A DNA stretch of 64,000 nucleotides from Nymphaea colorata (Eukaryota; Streptophyta; Magnoliopsida; Nymphaeales; Nymphaeaceae). Below are positions 14,142 to 24,480 of this stretch, in pieces. Made by a program: the position numbers and the translations under genes. The notes under the pieces are model-generated. The model ran no database searches. It saw only the letters and a list, made by a program, of their open reading frames with translations, and was not told the DNA's origin. The stretch's first letter is position 1; every line of letters begins with the position of its first letter. The stretch is taken from positions 8,836,204 to 8,900,203 of the forward strand of contig NC_045139.1 of assembly GCF_008831285.2 (NCBI RefSeq). Reading direction: 5' to 3'.

Positions 14142-17100
14142 AATATTATATATATATATATATACACACACATTGGAAATAAAAAGTAACATGACCCAAA
14201 TCCAGTTCTAATGAGGATAGTGCAATATAAATAATGTTTATATAAAATTCGCTAACAATAGAAATTCTCTGACCCAAATATCATAACCTGGATGAAAACC
14301 ATCAATAACTAAAACAACTACTATTTAGTATTTTCCATGCTCCTCAACAAATTAGAAAGAATTAACATACTCATTAGCGACCATGGGAGTTGTCTTCACA
14401 TGGGGATACACCACTTGTCCAATAGCAAAAATTCCACCACCATTAATCCCATCCAAGCAATGGGCAAACATCTTGTCAACTTCTCCAGCAGAAGCTAATT
14501 GAGAAATCACAGAACTATCCGACTGCCCAAAGCCAATGATCCCATCTAGTGCCTGCCTAGTGTCATCAAGTTGCCCAGTTTGACGAACAGAGCATCTGCA
14601 CAAGTATCACAAAAATATATTATTGATTCAGTAACTTTTTGAAACAAATTAACTAGTAGAATCAAACAAATGAAATAAAATTCCAATCTTCTGTCCAGAC
14701 ACATGACTGGAAATTCAGGTGAATGTGGTTACCAGCTTATGTATGAATCACAATAAATAATTATCTATGCTACAAACAGCATATTGCCAAATACAGACAA
14801 AAACACAAGTGGCTCAGCTCATATGTGACCAACTGTGCAAGATGACTAGATATTTAGCTTGGCAAGAAAGAAGCCCATGGGACTGAATATCAGGATACTA
14901 CAACTTTAAAGTTAAATTACAAATTAGGGTCAGGAACCTAAGACAAGAAGGAAGATGAGAAAAATGACACATTCCAAAGAAGAAATGTTGGAGACTGAGA
15001 GGAAAGAACTAGTCACAGTGAAGATTCCATTGAGTTTCCCATGCAGGGATGCATGGCACTGATGCTAAAGGATGCAGGCAGGCCTACTTAACATAATAAA
15101 ACCCCAAAGAGAAAAACTAATATTTTCATTTTGGGATCTTGGTACCAAGTACCAACCTAAAATAGACTGAGTGAATAAACACATACGAATGAAACAGTTG
15201 AGAAAACCATAAGTGTTATGACTGTATAGAACCAAAGAAGGAATGCTGAACATTGAGAGGAAAGAACTAGCCATAATAAAGATTTTATTTGAGCTTCTTA
15301 TCCAGGGATATGTGGCACCAATGCTAGACAGGGTGTGAGCAGGCCTACTTGACCTAATAATGACCCCAAACAAAAGCTAAAATTTTCATTTTGGGATTTC
15401 AGCATCAACATAAAATATAATGAATGAATAAATCCATATGAATGAAACAGTTGAGAAAACCAAAAAAATAGTTTGACTCTATACAACATCAAGAAGGCAA
15501 GAAAAAAGAAAAATCTAGTGAAGAAAAGTACCCAGGTGCTCAGTTAAACATGAAGTAAATCCTAGGTGCCAGGCTAGTGCTTAGGGGAAAACCTGCCATG
15601 TATATTAAGTAATTATTTGATTTATAAACATGATTACAAGGTGTCCAGTTCCCTACAAATAAATGCACAAAATTTTGCATGATATTATTCTTCATTCAAA
15701 TGAAGACGTGAGGATCAGCAAAATCCAATATCTCGTAAAATACAAGACACCAAGCAAAGAATAGCAAGTTCATGAAACTTCCAATTGGGAAACAAAAGGT
15801 AATCCAAACCAAAGAAAACATGAGGTTCCTCCAGCTCGCTGCCAAAGCAGAGATGAGGTTCCTCCAGCTAGTGATTGCTCAAAGAGCCAGCAATCATGAA
15901 GCATATTCAAATCTCCATATTGATGAGTTGCATCCATGTTCAGTTATTTAGTGAAAACACTTCTATAGATGTATATTCCATGTTTGACATATGTCCTCAC
16001 CAACCATCAGGCTTCAATACAAAAGTACCCATCACAACACCTCTTTCTACGATTGTTTTCCAAAGCAAAATTAGTCAATCATGTTGATCATAAATTTATG
16101 GCACGTGAAACAGCACCTTAAAGTGTCAAAACTACAGCTTAACATCAAAGCAAATGTCAAGGTCTTTTCTTTTATTTTTATTAACCTCAAGGATTTAAGA
16201 TAGCACATTCCTAGTATAAAAACTACTTTTATGTTATTAGCTCGTATTATTAGCATCAAACAGTTACATGGGGAACTTACCCAAACACCACGCTTGCATT
16301 GACAGAGCGTGTTTGCAAATTGCCAATAACTTGGTTGTACTGTAAGAAATCCTTTATGAAGTAACCCATACTTGTGCTACCATCCCCGTATTGCAAATAA
16401 TATTGGCAGGGGAGAGCAGGAGTGCAGCTCGAAAGATGACCCCTATAAAGCGTTGAACAAAAATCATCCCTACATGAAACCAAAGACCCGCTGCTGGACC
16501 CACTTGGATCATAAAGAGTCAACTCCAACTGTATGAAAAGCATTTATAATGAACTTCAGAACAGCCGAAAAGCAATTATAAACTATAACAAATCCAGAAA
16601 TACAGACAATTTTGTTTATCATTCTGATTACAGTCGGCACATGTACATGAATTTGCAATATGCAAATCCTGCTCTAGAATGCATCGTCCATATCTAAACT
16701 GATGATAGGCATGGAGATTCCGACACCACCAGATAGACAAGAACTAAACAGGTAGCTCTTCGTACGTTAACTTAAATGTCAAACCTCACGATCTGCATGG
16801 GTGCAAAATATCGTGAAATAAACTACCAGGAGAAAACAGAGCAGTCGAAATAAAAAATTAAATAACTTACTCCAAGGCCGCTCTTTTTAGGACAACCCTG
16901 ACATTGAACGCAATTCACCCAAAGCTGATCGCTGCCTGTATCAACCTGCACGTAGTACTTCTTCGATGGGTTGCCAAGCCAAATTTCAGTATAATACAGC
17001 CTAGCGACAACAAATGCCGATCAAAAAACCAAAACTACAATAAAAAACAAAAAAGAAAGAAAAAGCATGCATAAAGAAATCGTAATCCGACGCAAAGCCT

Positions 17101-17705
17101 ATCTCAAGAACCCAAAACCCAGGACTGCATCAAATCAGCATATAGAATGGAATGAATTGTTCAAAAGAATAAACATAAAATATAGTGAAAACAAGTAAGC
17201 ACTGTTCAAGAGAACATATAAATGGCGTCCCCAAAACCAGACGAACAAATTCCACAGCTAAAGTACTAAAAAACGAAATATTATACCTATTCACAAGTAA
17301 ACCAAAACATCAGGCCTCGATTCAACAGTTCTCTAAAGAACAAGGAAGTCCAAGAACGAAAATGCAAATTACACAACTCTCAAGGAAAAAAAATAAAAAC
17401 CGCAAATTACACAATCCCCGCTCAAATACACTAGAACTGCGGAAGAGATTCCCGAATAACCACAGGCGCAGCTACACTCACCCGGCTGCAGTCGCTCTAC
17501 CAATGCCGCCCAACGGCAGGTCAACATCGCCGAGCATCCGGCCGTGCCTGCTGACGTCATGCGCCCTCAACTCAGCAATCTGGCTCCCCAGACCGGCGAA
17601 CTTGCTCTTGACTCTAAAAACTCCGTTAGCGGATGCCCCGCCAACACAAAGAAGAACAAGGCAGAGGGCGAACGCCGGAAGAAACACCGGCTTCCTCGAG
17701 CCCAT
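2079..17705 (-). CDS. A36/A39-like GPI-anchored aspartic protease (A1 family), 10 exons
   Basis: Pepsin-like (A1) aspartic endopeptidase of the plant A36/A39-like group, expected at the cell surface. Exons on the minus strand: 17482-17705, 16871-17000, 16281-16528, 14371-14595, 12420-12594, 12275-12345, 11935-12025, 10040-10115, 2641-2712, 2079-2224. They join in frame with GT-AG introns to 486 codons including stop, a normal length for the group. Seen: signal peptide starting MGSRKPVFLPAF; first catalytic motif VDTGSDQLWVNC (exon 2); flap region QYGDGSTSMGYF (exon 3); second motif IIDSGTTLAYIP (exon 5); conserved VYPHQYL (exon 7), GDLVLANRL and ENQAIGWTDYDC (exons 8-9), SIKVKDSKTG (exon 10). 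The last roughly 20 residues are hydrophobic (SPLILFLIIILHLIL), as in a GPI-attachment signal. ATG 17705 is chosen because the upstream extension has no ATG. Intron 8 (about 7.3 kb) holds a chromovirus and intron 7 a hAT element, yet no coding lesion was found. In exon 8 KLWAVFGD replaces the usual MTLLGD-type sequence. Arabidopsis A36/A39 act in pollen and pollen tubes; that role here is inference. Confidence 0.92.
3742..3975 (-). repeat. 3' LTR of the chromovirus
   Basis: 234 bp, TG at 3742 and CA at 3974-3975. Matches 8454-8600 plus 9590-9680. Preceded by CTTAC, the candidate target duplication. Confidence 0.9.
3976..3992 (-). other. Polypurine tract of the chromovirus
   Basis: The minus strand reads AAGGGAGGGGTGAT directly before the 3' LTR, the expected site for plus-strand priming. 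Confidence 0.65.
4008..4262 (-). pseudogene. C-terminal chromodomain of the chromovirus integrase
   Basis: Reads MHPVFHLSYLKPHYPD followed by WLIEWQGPEFPLPTWEDSTE and LQQHFPD. The aromatic and TWED positions of plant chromovirus chromodomains are recognisable. In chromoviruses this module steers integration toward particular chromatin; here it is a relic. Confidence 0.88.
4648..5211 (-). pseudogene. Integrase core of the chromovirus
   Basis: Contains the zinc-binding CLICQKHK, the catalytic-core segments DLSVDYIGLPKSKG and SIVSDRDSLFLSKFW, and DGQTEAIIRTLRTYLRCYV. Asp, Asp and Glu of the catalytic triad are each visible. It runs into a stop after TQFLSWTEF and continues in other frames to the chromodomain. 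Confidence 0.9.
5247..6297 (-). pseudogene. RNase H / connection region with internal duplication
   Basis: 6112-6297 reads FGLIAAPLTKMLKKNQFEWK, the RT-RNase H connection. 5569-5799 reads MGVVLIQEGNPLAFFIKAMG and 5247-5564 reads DFEILYKKGPENVVADGLSR, the end of RNase H. The region is interrupted by stops and by a roughly 308-bp tandem duplication (5643-5950 repeated at 5951-6265), so it cannot encode an intact enzyme. Confidence 0.85.
5643..6265. repeat. Tandem duplication (about 308 bp, two copies) inside the chromovirus
   Basis: Copy 1 starts GTAAATCTGAAGTCATTTCC at 5643 and copy 2 starts GTAAATCTGAAGTCGTTTCC at 5951. They stay collinear, with scattered differences and small indels, to about 6265. 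Confidence 0.9.
6301..6880 (-). pseudogene. Reverse transcriptase domain, frameshifted
   Basis: The first part (6615-6866) reads MDYRGLNTIIIKNRYPIP, the classic RT start. After a frame change 6301-6729 reads FRVMPFGLTNAPATFQ, then the catalytic FFDDILIYS and the downstream YLGHVIS. The polymerase Asp pair is preserved, but the domain is split between two frames. Confidence 0.92.
7275..7511 (-). pseudogene. Retropepsin-like protease fragment of the chromovirus
   Basis: Contains LVGNGDSLECKGKCPQ and ADLVLGIQWLKQLG, the conserved second half of the plant gypsy protease. An intact catalytic motif was not located in frame. Lies between gag and RT, as expected. Confidence 0.75.
7780..8430 (-). pseudogene. 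Broken gag with zinc-knuckle remnant
   Basis: Structural-protein remnant. 8240-8430 encodes the start (TEMLAAMKAFKKQIEEA). 7954-8292 carries the conserved capsid stretch with GSVIEYQAEFEEKSNMVRGW, ALVGTFVGGLKDEIR and SLLEAFEYARIAEKK, typical of plant retrotransposon gag. The two parts are in different frames and the segment between them is shorter than usual, suggesting an internal deletion. In a third frame 7780-7860 reads CKGLCFQCDERWSPSLACKK, the chromovirus-type zinc knuckle. Confidence 0.85.
8437..8450 (-). other. Primer-binding site (initiator tRNA-Met type)
   Basis: The minus strand reads TGGTATTAGAGCCA three bases inside the 5' LTR. This is one base from the TGGTATCAGAGC start of the usual plant initiator-Met PBS. 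Confidence 0.8.
8454..9680 (-). repeat. 5' LTR of the chromovirus, split by a DNA transposon
   Basis: LTR halves 8454-8600 and 9590-9680 are collinear with the 3' LTR. The interruption is the 980-bp MULE-like element and its repeated 9-bp target. Ends at CA 9679-9680 and is followed by CTTAT. Confidence 0.9.
8601..9580. mobile_element. MULE-like non-autonomous DNA transposon nested in the 5' LTR
   Basis: Splits the LTR exactly and is bordered by a perfect 9-bp direct repeat GGCTGACAG (8592-8600 and 9581-9589); 9 bp is the Mutator hallmark. The ends are imperfect inverted repeats: left CTATGTCACACGGATACGG, right end reversed TATGTCTCATGGATACGGG. No transposase is present. The inside is mixed: GC-rich near 8600-8720, then a stretch with an exon/intron-like junction near 8879, then T-rich DNA. 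Confidence 0.78.
10527..11178. mobile_element. Non-autonomous hAT element 1, in intron 7 of the protease gene
   Basis: 652 bp with a perfect 8-bp target duplication GTCCAAAC (10519-10526 and 11179-11186). Terminal inverted repeats: left CAGTGTTGTACG, right end reversed CAATGTTGTAAA. No transposase. The left 180 bases are an array of palindromic GTATCGTACGATAC variants, and the right end has related CGATACG motifs. The 8-bp duplication and CA-TGTTGT termini indicate the hAT superfamily. Confidence 0.87.
10535..10710. repeat. Nested palindrome array GTATCGTACGATAC in hAT element 1
   Basis: At least six copies or close variants of TATCGTACGATA/TATCGTGCGATA, with GGGGCC spacers and also head-to-head. 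Strong hairpin-forming potential. The position just inside one terminus resembles the subterminal binding-site clusters of hAT transposases (inference). Confidence 0.8.
13210..13228. repeat. (GA)n microsatellite
   Basis: Short uninterrupted GA run in protease intron 4. Confidence 0.9.
13654..13981. repeat. Tandem duplication (about 187 bp) in protease intron 4
   Basis: TTTCATATCAGTCAT occurs at 13654 and 13841. Both copies continue in parallel through CCCCAAAAGACAAAGAAGCTC to GTGTTCACACCTATTGCA, with scattered substitutions. Confidence 0.88.
14081..14171. repeat. Compound (CT)n(TA)n(CA)n microsatellite
   Basis: About 60 bases of CT with CCCT/TTCT interruptions, followed by (TA)n and a short CA run. 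Lies in protease intron 4. Confidence 0.95.
14980..15490. repeat. Tandem duplication (about 258 bp) in protease intron 3
   Basis: GAGAGGAAAGAACTAG occurs at 14997 and 15255. Both copies carry CAGGCCTACTT, TTTTCATTTTGGGAT and GAATGAAACAGTTGAGAAAA in the same order, with many differences. Confidence 0.85.
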
Positions 17706-17985
17706 TGGAGCAAAAATCAGCTTTATTACCAACCAGAAGAAGGAAGAACAAGAATAACAATATCTAATCAGGATCAAGGACAGGAAGAAGAAGTTGGAGT
17801 CTAGGTTACGTGACCATGGGGGAAGACCTCGGAGGACGCAGTCTCTTTCTCTCTCTCGCTCTCCTCCCCCCTCCCTCTCTATCTCTCTCTGTTTGAGAAA
17901 TAAAAAGGCGGGTGGGGAGCCTTTCCCGTTTCCTTGTCTTTCCCTCTAATTCTTTCCCCCCTCGGTCTCCCTCTCTCTCTTAACG
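17706..17985 (-). promoter_or_regulatory. Leader and proximal promoter of the aspartic protease gene
   Basis: Directly upstream of ATG 17705. On the plus strand 17840-17985 is strongly CT-rich, so the sense strand of the leader is GA-rich. No ATG in the coding frame lies between it and the chosen start. The transcription start is not determined. Confidence 0.4.
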
Positions 17986-17989
17986 GAAA

Positions 17990-18890
17990 ACTGCTAACAA
18001 TAGAATTGACAGCTTGGGTACGGATTACGAAAGGAACCTGAGGTTGATGGACAGCACATTCATGTTTTTACCCCCTCCCTTCTTCAAAATTCCATCATCT
18101 CCCTTGCACGCTGTCAGGAATTCGTCCCCTGTTTGCTCATTGCTGCATCAAATCTCGGTTCATTTGGATTCGAACCGTGAATGAGGAGTTCCGTTATTAA
18201 CCTTGTCAGATTCATGAACGTCATCATCTTCATCTTGGACTGACTGGTAAATAAGGGATGCCATAAGGGACGGACAGGTAAATAAGGGATGTCATAAGGA
18301 ACTGGCTACTGTTGAAGCATGGTATGGTAACAAGTTTGAAGCATTCCATGTCACCAAAATCTGGTCTTAAACATGGGGCCGGATGAACTCTTCGAGTCCT
18401 CATAGCTACCATTTTCAGGATCAATTTCACGATGACTAGTTCGATTCTTGTACTGTTTCAAGCATGTTTGAAATGCCTGATCTTAACGGCGACTGCTGCC
18501 TAAACATCAGGTCAGATGTCTTTTCTTCCTCTTCGATGAACCTTCGTTTGCGTATATAAACATCAATGTCATAGTGCCAACAACAAAAGGCCATGATATA
18601 TCTGTAAGCAATCTCGAAGGCCATTGGTGTCATTTAATTGTAGGCAATAGCACTAATTGCCCCATTTCTCACACCTAATGTACATCCAATTTGAACATTA
18701 ATAAATGTTACAATAACTCAAATGATACAACTCAGTGACGGATAATCATTATAGGCTGGCATCTTCATGTTAAGCCTCCAATGTTGAAGAATACATTTGA
18801 CTGGAGATTGGGCAGAAAGTTGCCAATCAAGCGGCACACTCAGCCCAGGCATTTCTGTCATCTTAGCCTATAGAATCAGCGGACCATGTT
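17990..18890. other. Intergenic region between protease promoter and Trx f 3' end
   Basis: No gene seen. A direct repeat of about 27 bases, AAATAAGGGATG(C/T)CATAAGG, occurs at 18250 and 18282. The part near 18880 is probably Trx f 3' UTR. Confidence 0.5.
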
Positions 18891-18897
18891 CCGCATG

Positions 18898-21456
18898 TCA
18901 ACTTCTTACTGCTTCAAGTGATGCCAAAAGTTCATCAAACTTTGCCCCCACCACCTCTTTCACAACCATACCGTCCTTCAGGATCTTGAAGGTTGGAACT
19001 ACTGCTACGCCCAACCCTTTGGCCAGAGGCTGCAAACAGAAATGCACATCAAGTTACCAATGACAGAAATAAATACATGATGTGTCCAAAATAGATTGTT
19101 CACAATAAATTAGCGAGAAGGCAGACATGCAAGCAAAGAGCATCCATTGAACAGGAAAAAGATGGGGTGCTTGCAGTTTTTCCCGGTTGATTTGTTAGGG
19201 AGAGGGATCAAAGTCAAGGTGAAAGCTAAATCACTCTGCTGAGTGAGGACCAGGTGCCTAACATAGATGTTCTGTGGTCATCACGTTTACAACAGTTATG
19301 GATGCACATTGGAAGACACAAAGAAGCAGGGTCTCCGGGAAGATCTGCAACCCAGCACCAAAACAAAAAAAAAAGTTCTGCGTGTACCACCAACATTTCA
19401 ATAACTAAGCAATTTGAACTGTTCTGCAATATCACCTGCACTAAGTATGAAATATAATCAGCTATGACAGGCGCAATTGACTGGACTGACTCAGGCATTG
19501 TTCACATCGAATTAGTAGCAGATGTAGTCAATGTTCATGAGACTCTAAACTTGGAGCAACGCCAGAATTCTGAGCTACGCTTAGAAACTACAATAAACAG
19601 ACAGAAATAAGAAATTATCCTGACCTTGTTCTCTTCATTGCAGTCAAGCTTTAGAAAGACAACGTCCAGACATTTCCCTGACAGTTTCTCGAATTTAGGG
19701 GCCATCACCTTACACGGACCACACCTGTAAATACCAACTCTACAATAAGTACCAAATATAAATGATGCGCGGCTTCATTAGATATTGTTACCAAGCTTCG
19801 TTTTGAAGTCTACCAGATTTTTTTATATAGAAAGGATAGGTAGCCTGCAAACATCAATTGATCTGCTCTGAATGTCTGATTTCATATGTCAGAAAAATAA
19901 CGAGGTAGAAGGTCTGAAAGTGCCATCGATTGAAAGATTGACAAAGTATTGAATTTACTAACTGAACTAAACCTAAAATCCTACAAACATATCCTAATAA
20001 GCTTTCTTTAGTTCAAAACGTTAATATCACAATATATGTGAAATGATAACGAAATAAAGATATTGCAATACCGTTATAGTGTTCACAGTTTTCGTGCTTT
20101 TTCCTCTTCTTACGTAGATAATTTTTTTTTTATCAATCTCCAATTTTCTGCTACTAAAATATTCTTTTTATAATTTATTTATTTTAAGGATGTTTAACAA
20201 GAAACTCCGCAGGCTTTGTAGAAAATACAAATATGTACTAAAAAATTACCTCATATGTGGCATTCCTTCGTAAATTATCGCTATAATTTGTATTCGTGAA
20301 TCGTGACATACATACTTTGAGGAGTTCAATGCACAACGTTGCACAAACTAAGCATCTTGGGGAATGTTAACTGGATGATTCAAAAAAGCAAAATTTTGAG
20401 GTTTCTTTGTACGACTTCCTGCTTTAGCATGCCATACTTACCTACATTAATAGGTGATTTTGATTTTTCCTCCATTCGAGAATGGCAGGTTTTCATCATT
20501 CTCGTTCAAGAGCAGAACTGGTTTTTAGTGCGTTAAAGAAACAGCAGGTGAGGACTTCAAGAGGACATAAAGATCTGTTCTTCCGATAATATTTCCAAAC
20601 GATAAATTAAATATACTGATACTTGCATAAAAGTGAAACCCATACTTGGTCAATATCACAGGATACAACTTCTTTTTTGCTTGTCAGATCTTCAAATGTT
20701 GTCTATCTTGTTTAACTTTCCCGGCCTTCTACATGTGTAAATTGTAGAATGACACTTGGTGGCACCCCAAACTGTTTTCAGACGGGATATATAGAATCCT
20801 CTGAAATTGAAGAGGGATCGTCTATCATCCGAAAATATGATCCTCAGCTTTTTAACAACACTACTCCAGCAAGGATGAAGAGCAGGAAGCATGTGAGCAT
20901 GTGGATCATATAAAAACTATGCTTCTTTGTTAGGGAACGAGCGCAATTGGCCGGAAGAGTCCCTTAATTGAGCAGCGCTTGTAAGTCTATATACGAGTAG
21001 AGAAACGACGAAGATAATCGAGGGAACAGAAATAATATGTGAAAGCTCGTCTGAAACAAAGGAATTCCAAACGAGAACATCAAAAGACGAAAAGGAGAGA
21101 TCGTTTTCCGATTACCTTTGAGTGTACATATACAGAACAACGATCTTCCCCTCCGCGGCATTTACGATCGGCCAGAACGTGTCCCCATTCACCTCCGTCA
21201 CCACTCCGGTGGCCGCCGCGGCTCCGGCAACATCCTGGTTGGCGGATGCCAGAACCCTAGCTCCTCTTCTCTTCTCGGTCCTGCACCCCATCCGAACCCG
21301 AGTGCAACCAGTGGCCTGATTCCTCCTTCCACTCGGATGATCAATGGACAGTCTGTGCTGGACAAAGGGGAAAGAAGAATTCAATTGCATGCCACGCGAA
21401 GTCATCTGACAGGGACTCATAGACGAAGGAGAAATGATCGGAATCCTCAGAGCCAT
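18898..21456 (-). CDS. TRXF: Thioredoxin f-type, plastid, with altered active-site surroundings
   Basis: Plastid thioredoxin of the f class, which normally passes electrons from ferredoxin-thioredoxin reductase to Calvin-cycle and other stromal enzymes. Exons on the minus strand: 21116-21456, 19625-19724, 18898-19029. Introns are GT-AG and the product is 190 aa. Seen: Ser/Arg-rich transit peptide over about the first 75 residues; VTEVNGDTFWPIV at the start of the mature domain; CGPCKVMAPKF; the f-class third cysteine in VFLKLDCNEENKPLAK; the cis-Pro loop VVPTFKILKDG; the end VVKEVVGAKFDELL. Odd: the redox motif is RCGPC, not WCGPC, because the codon split between exons 1 and 2 is AG plus G. 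The Asp found five residues before that Trp in known thioredoxins is Tyr here (VVLYMYTQR). Cys replaces the usual Tyr in SGKCLDVVF, and Ala the usual Arg before VVPTF. The reading frame is intact. It may be a divergent paralogue or a copy under relaxed constraint. Confidence 0.92.
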
Positions 21457-22416
21457 TCCTCCCCCTCCTCCTCCTTCTTCTTCTTCTGCAAAATTCTTTG
21501 CTCAAGCAATTCATGAGAGGGCGACCATGGTAGCTGTGCGGATCATAAGCCGAAAAAAAAAAAAGTCATTGTATTCGTGGGAAAGTTAAGCTCTCCGTGT
21601 CTGCTTTTGCCACGTGGATAACGCCGTGCATCTTGCTTTAACCTTCATTGACTGGAGACAGTTGTCGAGGTGGCGTTGACGGCTGCGTTATCCATGGCCA
21701 CCCATTTCTGTCGCTTTTTTCCATTAGGTTCACCATTTTATGGTAATTGTGGAAAACAACTCATAATTTTCTGTTAGCTCCAGTTTAAATATTTAGGATT
21801 GACATTGGTGCTCGTGAAATTTTTTTTGTCGCAAGCTTTAGTTTTATTAAAAATTGACAAATAAATGTCTCTTCTCCCAACTATCTTGGATCCTTGCTTG
21901 TGACTTTGAAGATTTTATTTTTTCAAACTTACCTTTTGCTTATAGTTATATAATCTGTGGCTCTTTAGACAAGGAATTTACTTAGTTCACTTTTCAGAAC
22001 AATTATCATCAAACAAGAGCATGACGAGAACTTTCTTAACATGAAAACAAAAAAATTTAGCTTTTTTTTTTCTCAACATTGTCCTATCCAAATTATATTA
22101 TCTCTCTTTTATCAAATCTCCGATCTCGGTTCCAAGATTTGGATCAGCCCTAAGATTTGAGGCTTTATGAGCCACTATTTTTTCATTGCAGGGACCAAAC
22201 TAAAGCTTCAAAATTTTAACATGGATCAAAATATAATTTTTAAATTTATATTTATTTATGTTAAATTGAATTTTTTTTTAATTTGTATGTAAAATTTTGA
22301 ATTTTTAAAAATTTGAGAGAAAGCCATGGGCCCTAGCAGCCTCTTGTCTCTGCCTCTAGATATGCGATCAGCAGATTTCAGATCCGAAAGCTCCGATTGA
22401 TTTATGAAACCATAAA

Positions 22417-22660
22417 GGTTGTGTTTGATTCCCTATGGATCTCATATTCAAGGGAATCTCAAATCCATGACAGTTGAGATTTACATATTCAAGGGAATCT
22501 CAAATCCATGACAGTTGAGATTTACAGTTGTGTCAAACTGTGGATTTTAACATCTACCCTCAACGTGGATTTCAAATCCACTTTTTAGTAAAAAAAAAAA
22601 AAAATTATGGATTTGAAGTCATATGGAGGGGGAGGGTTGGACTTGTAATCAAACGCAACC
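22417..22660. mobile_element. MITE-like element with internal 41-bp duplication
   Basis: Terminal inverted repeats: left GGTTGTGTTTGATT, right end reversed GGTTGCGTTTGATT. Flanked by TAAA on both sides (22413-22416 and 22661-22664). 244 bp, no coding. The termini resemble PIF/Harbinger (Tourist-like) MITEs, where TAA is the usual duplication. Confidence 0.7.
22443..22524. repeat. Perfect 41-bp tandem repeat (two copies)
   Basis: CATATTCAAGGGAATCTC starts at 22443 and again at 22484. The copies are identical to TTGAGATTTACA, so the duplication is recent relative to the element carrying it. Confidence 0.93.
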
Positions 22661-24059
22661 TAAAAGAGAGAGACCCTTGGTCACCAAAGGTTGACACGGT
22701 AAAGAGAAAGGGCGCTTTTGGCAATAGCAACAAGAAGTTGCGATAATGTTTAGATATCTTGGGCACATAATCAGCATTGTCGTCCCACATTTAAAAGCTT
22801 TGTCGATTATAGTTTTCTTAAGCGGTGAATGCTCTTGAATATATTGAGCTGTATGGTGGTACAGCGACAGAGACGGGACATAAAATAAAGCACCAGGTCT
22901 TTCCAATGCTCACCTTCTTCGTATCATTCCCTTGGCGTGAACCGTGGAAATTGGCAAATTAAGATCGATCATTTATTTGCCATGTGTATATCTTGTGACT
23001 AGGGCTGAGCATTTCTTGTGACTAGGGCTGAGCATTGAACCCAGCCGAGCCCTCCGTGGTTCGACAAAGTCAGGTCGGACAGGCCCAAAGGCCAAAATAG
23101 AGGAGAGAGAAAGAAAAAAATGAAATAAAAAATAAGAAGGATGACGATTGAAGGCGTGGCGTGTATCCCCAAATTGAGCCCTGTATATCTTGCCGGACCT
23201 GTTTTTATTTTTTTGCTTTTTTTTTTCTTAAATTTAAGATGGGTGACTTGGGTCTTGAAGTTGAATAGTCAGCTCAGGCCCAACTCATTATGGGTAGGTA
23301 CCCTACTACTCAATGGGTAAGTTTAAAAAAAAAATACATCTAAGTTTTAGAAAATTTCACTTGTTTTATATAAAATTTTTAAAAAATAATATTTCGGTTT
23401 TTATCAAAATTTAAAAGTTTTAATTTAGAAATTCTAGCTATACCGCTGCTTGACATGATGTCCACCGGTACTTGTAGCTTTCATCTTGTCTTTAATGTAC
23501 TTGAAACCTTAGTGTGACAATGTCTAGTGACCCAAACTTTTATGGGATTTAAGCCGAAGCTACCATCACTATTACTGCCGCACTTACTTCAAATAAACAA
23601 GTAAACTTGATAGCTTTCTCTCTCTTCTTTTGGAAGCAAACAAGTAAGTTATTCACTTTAATGACATTTTGTTAAAATTGAGTTTCTCACAAACTTAGTT
23701 TTGATAATCTTCCAAACACATTTTAATTATATTGTCATGTCTAACATCCGACTAAATTTAAAAACAATATTCATAGTTAGATCGTGTTTGTGTAATTTAA
23801 AAGAATGTGATTTCTACGCAAATGCAGGCTGTTATGGCCTTACGTTGGGAGAGGGAGATTTGGTGTTTTGGGACAGAATTCTTTTTTGTCTAAGCTAAAT
23901 GATATTAAAATATATGCTTTAAAGAGTGTAGCATAGTTAGGTGAAGTAAGGTATATATATAGAAGGGTACCTCGGCTCGGTTTTTCATAAATGTTACTCT
24001 CTTACGCTGTACACAAGTGAAAGGCTATTAGTTAAACTGTTCACCTAAACCTAGGGGTG

Positions 24060-24480
24060 AAGAGAACTCGAGTTTAGTCAGTTTGAACTCGGCTTGACTA
24101 ATGAAACCTTGAGCTCGATAATAGCTCCATAGAAGCAACTAAGTTTGACTTGGTAGTTATGGGTTGAGGTTGACCTTGACTCGATTAAGACTCGATAAAC
24201 TCGTTTGAATAGAATTGATATTCATCGTTATATGTTGAGTTCGAATTTGATTAAGGTTTGACAGATTTGTTTGTATAGAATTGATATTCATCATTACGTG
24301 TTGATCTGCAGCTCAACTCGATTAAGACTTGACAAACTTGTTTGAATAGAATTGATATTCATGTTGAGCTCGAGCTCGACTCGATTAAGGCTTAACAAAC
24401 TTGTAAGCTCGTTGAAATATATCGACTTGATTAAGACTCGACAAACTCGATTAAAGCTCGAGCTGGACTCAATAATTACG
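24060..24480. repeat. Degenerate minisatellite with about 70-bp period
   Basis: Recurring block: CTCGATTAAGACT, then GACAAACT(C/T)GTTTGAATAG, then AATTGATATTCAT. At least three adjacent copies (about 24180, 24250, 24318), with diverged flanks rich in GAGCTCGAGCTCGACTCG-like palindromic motifs. Confidence 0.75.

Noticed and set aside
17185-17757. 190-codon plus-strand ORF
   Set aside because: It is antisense to exon 1 of the aspartic protease and has no recognisable domain; the minus-strand exon explains the openness.
19624-21116. Alternative splice restoring WCGPC in Trx f
   Set aside because: Exon 1 offers only AG before GTAATC, and exon 2 starts GTGTGG after CAG. No GT-AG pairing that keeps CGPC in frame supplies a TGG codon.
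21112-21516. Plus-strand ORFs of 65-132 codons over Trx f exon 1
   Set aside because: Antisense shadows of the GC-rich transit-peptide exon.
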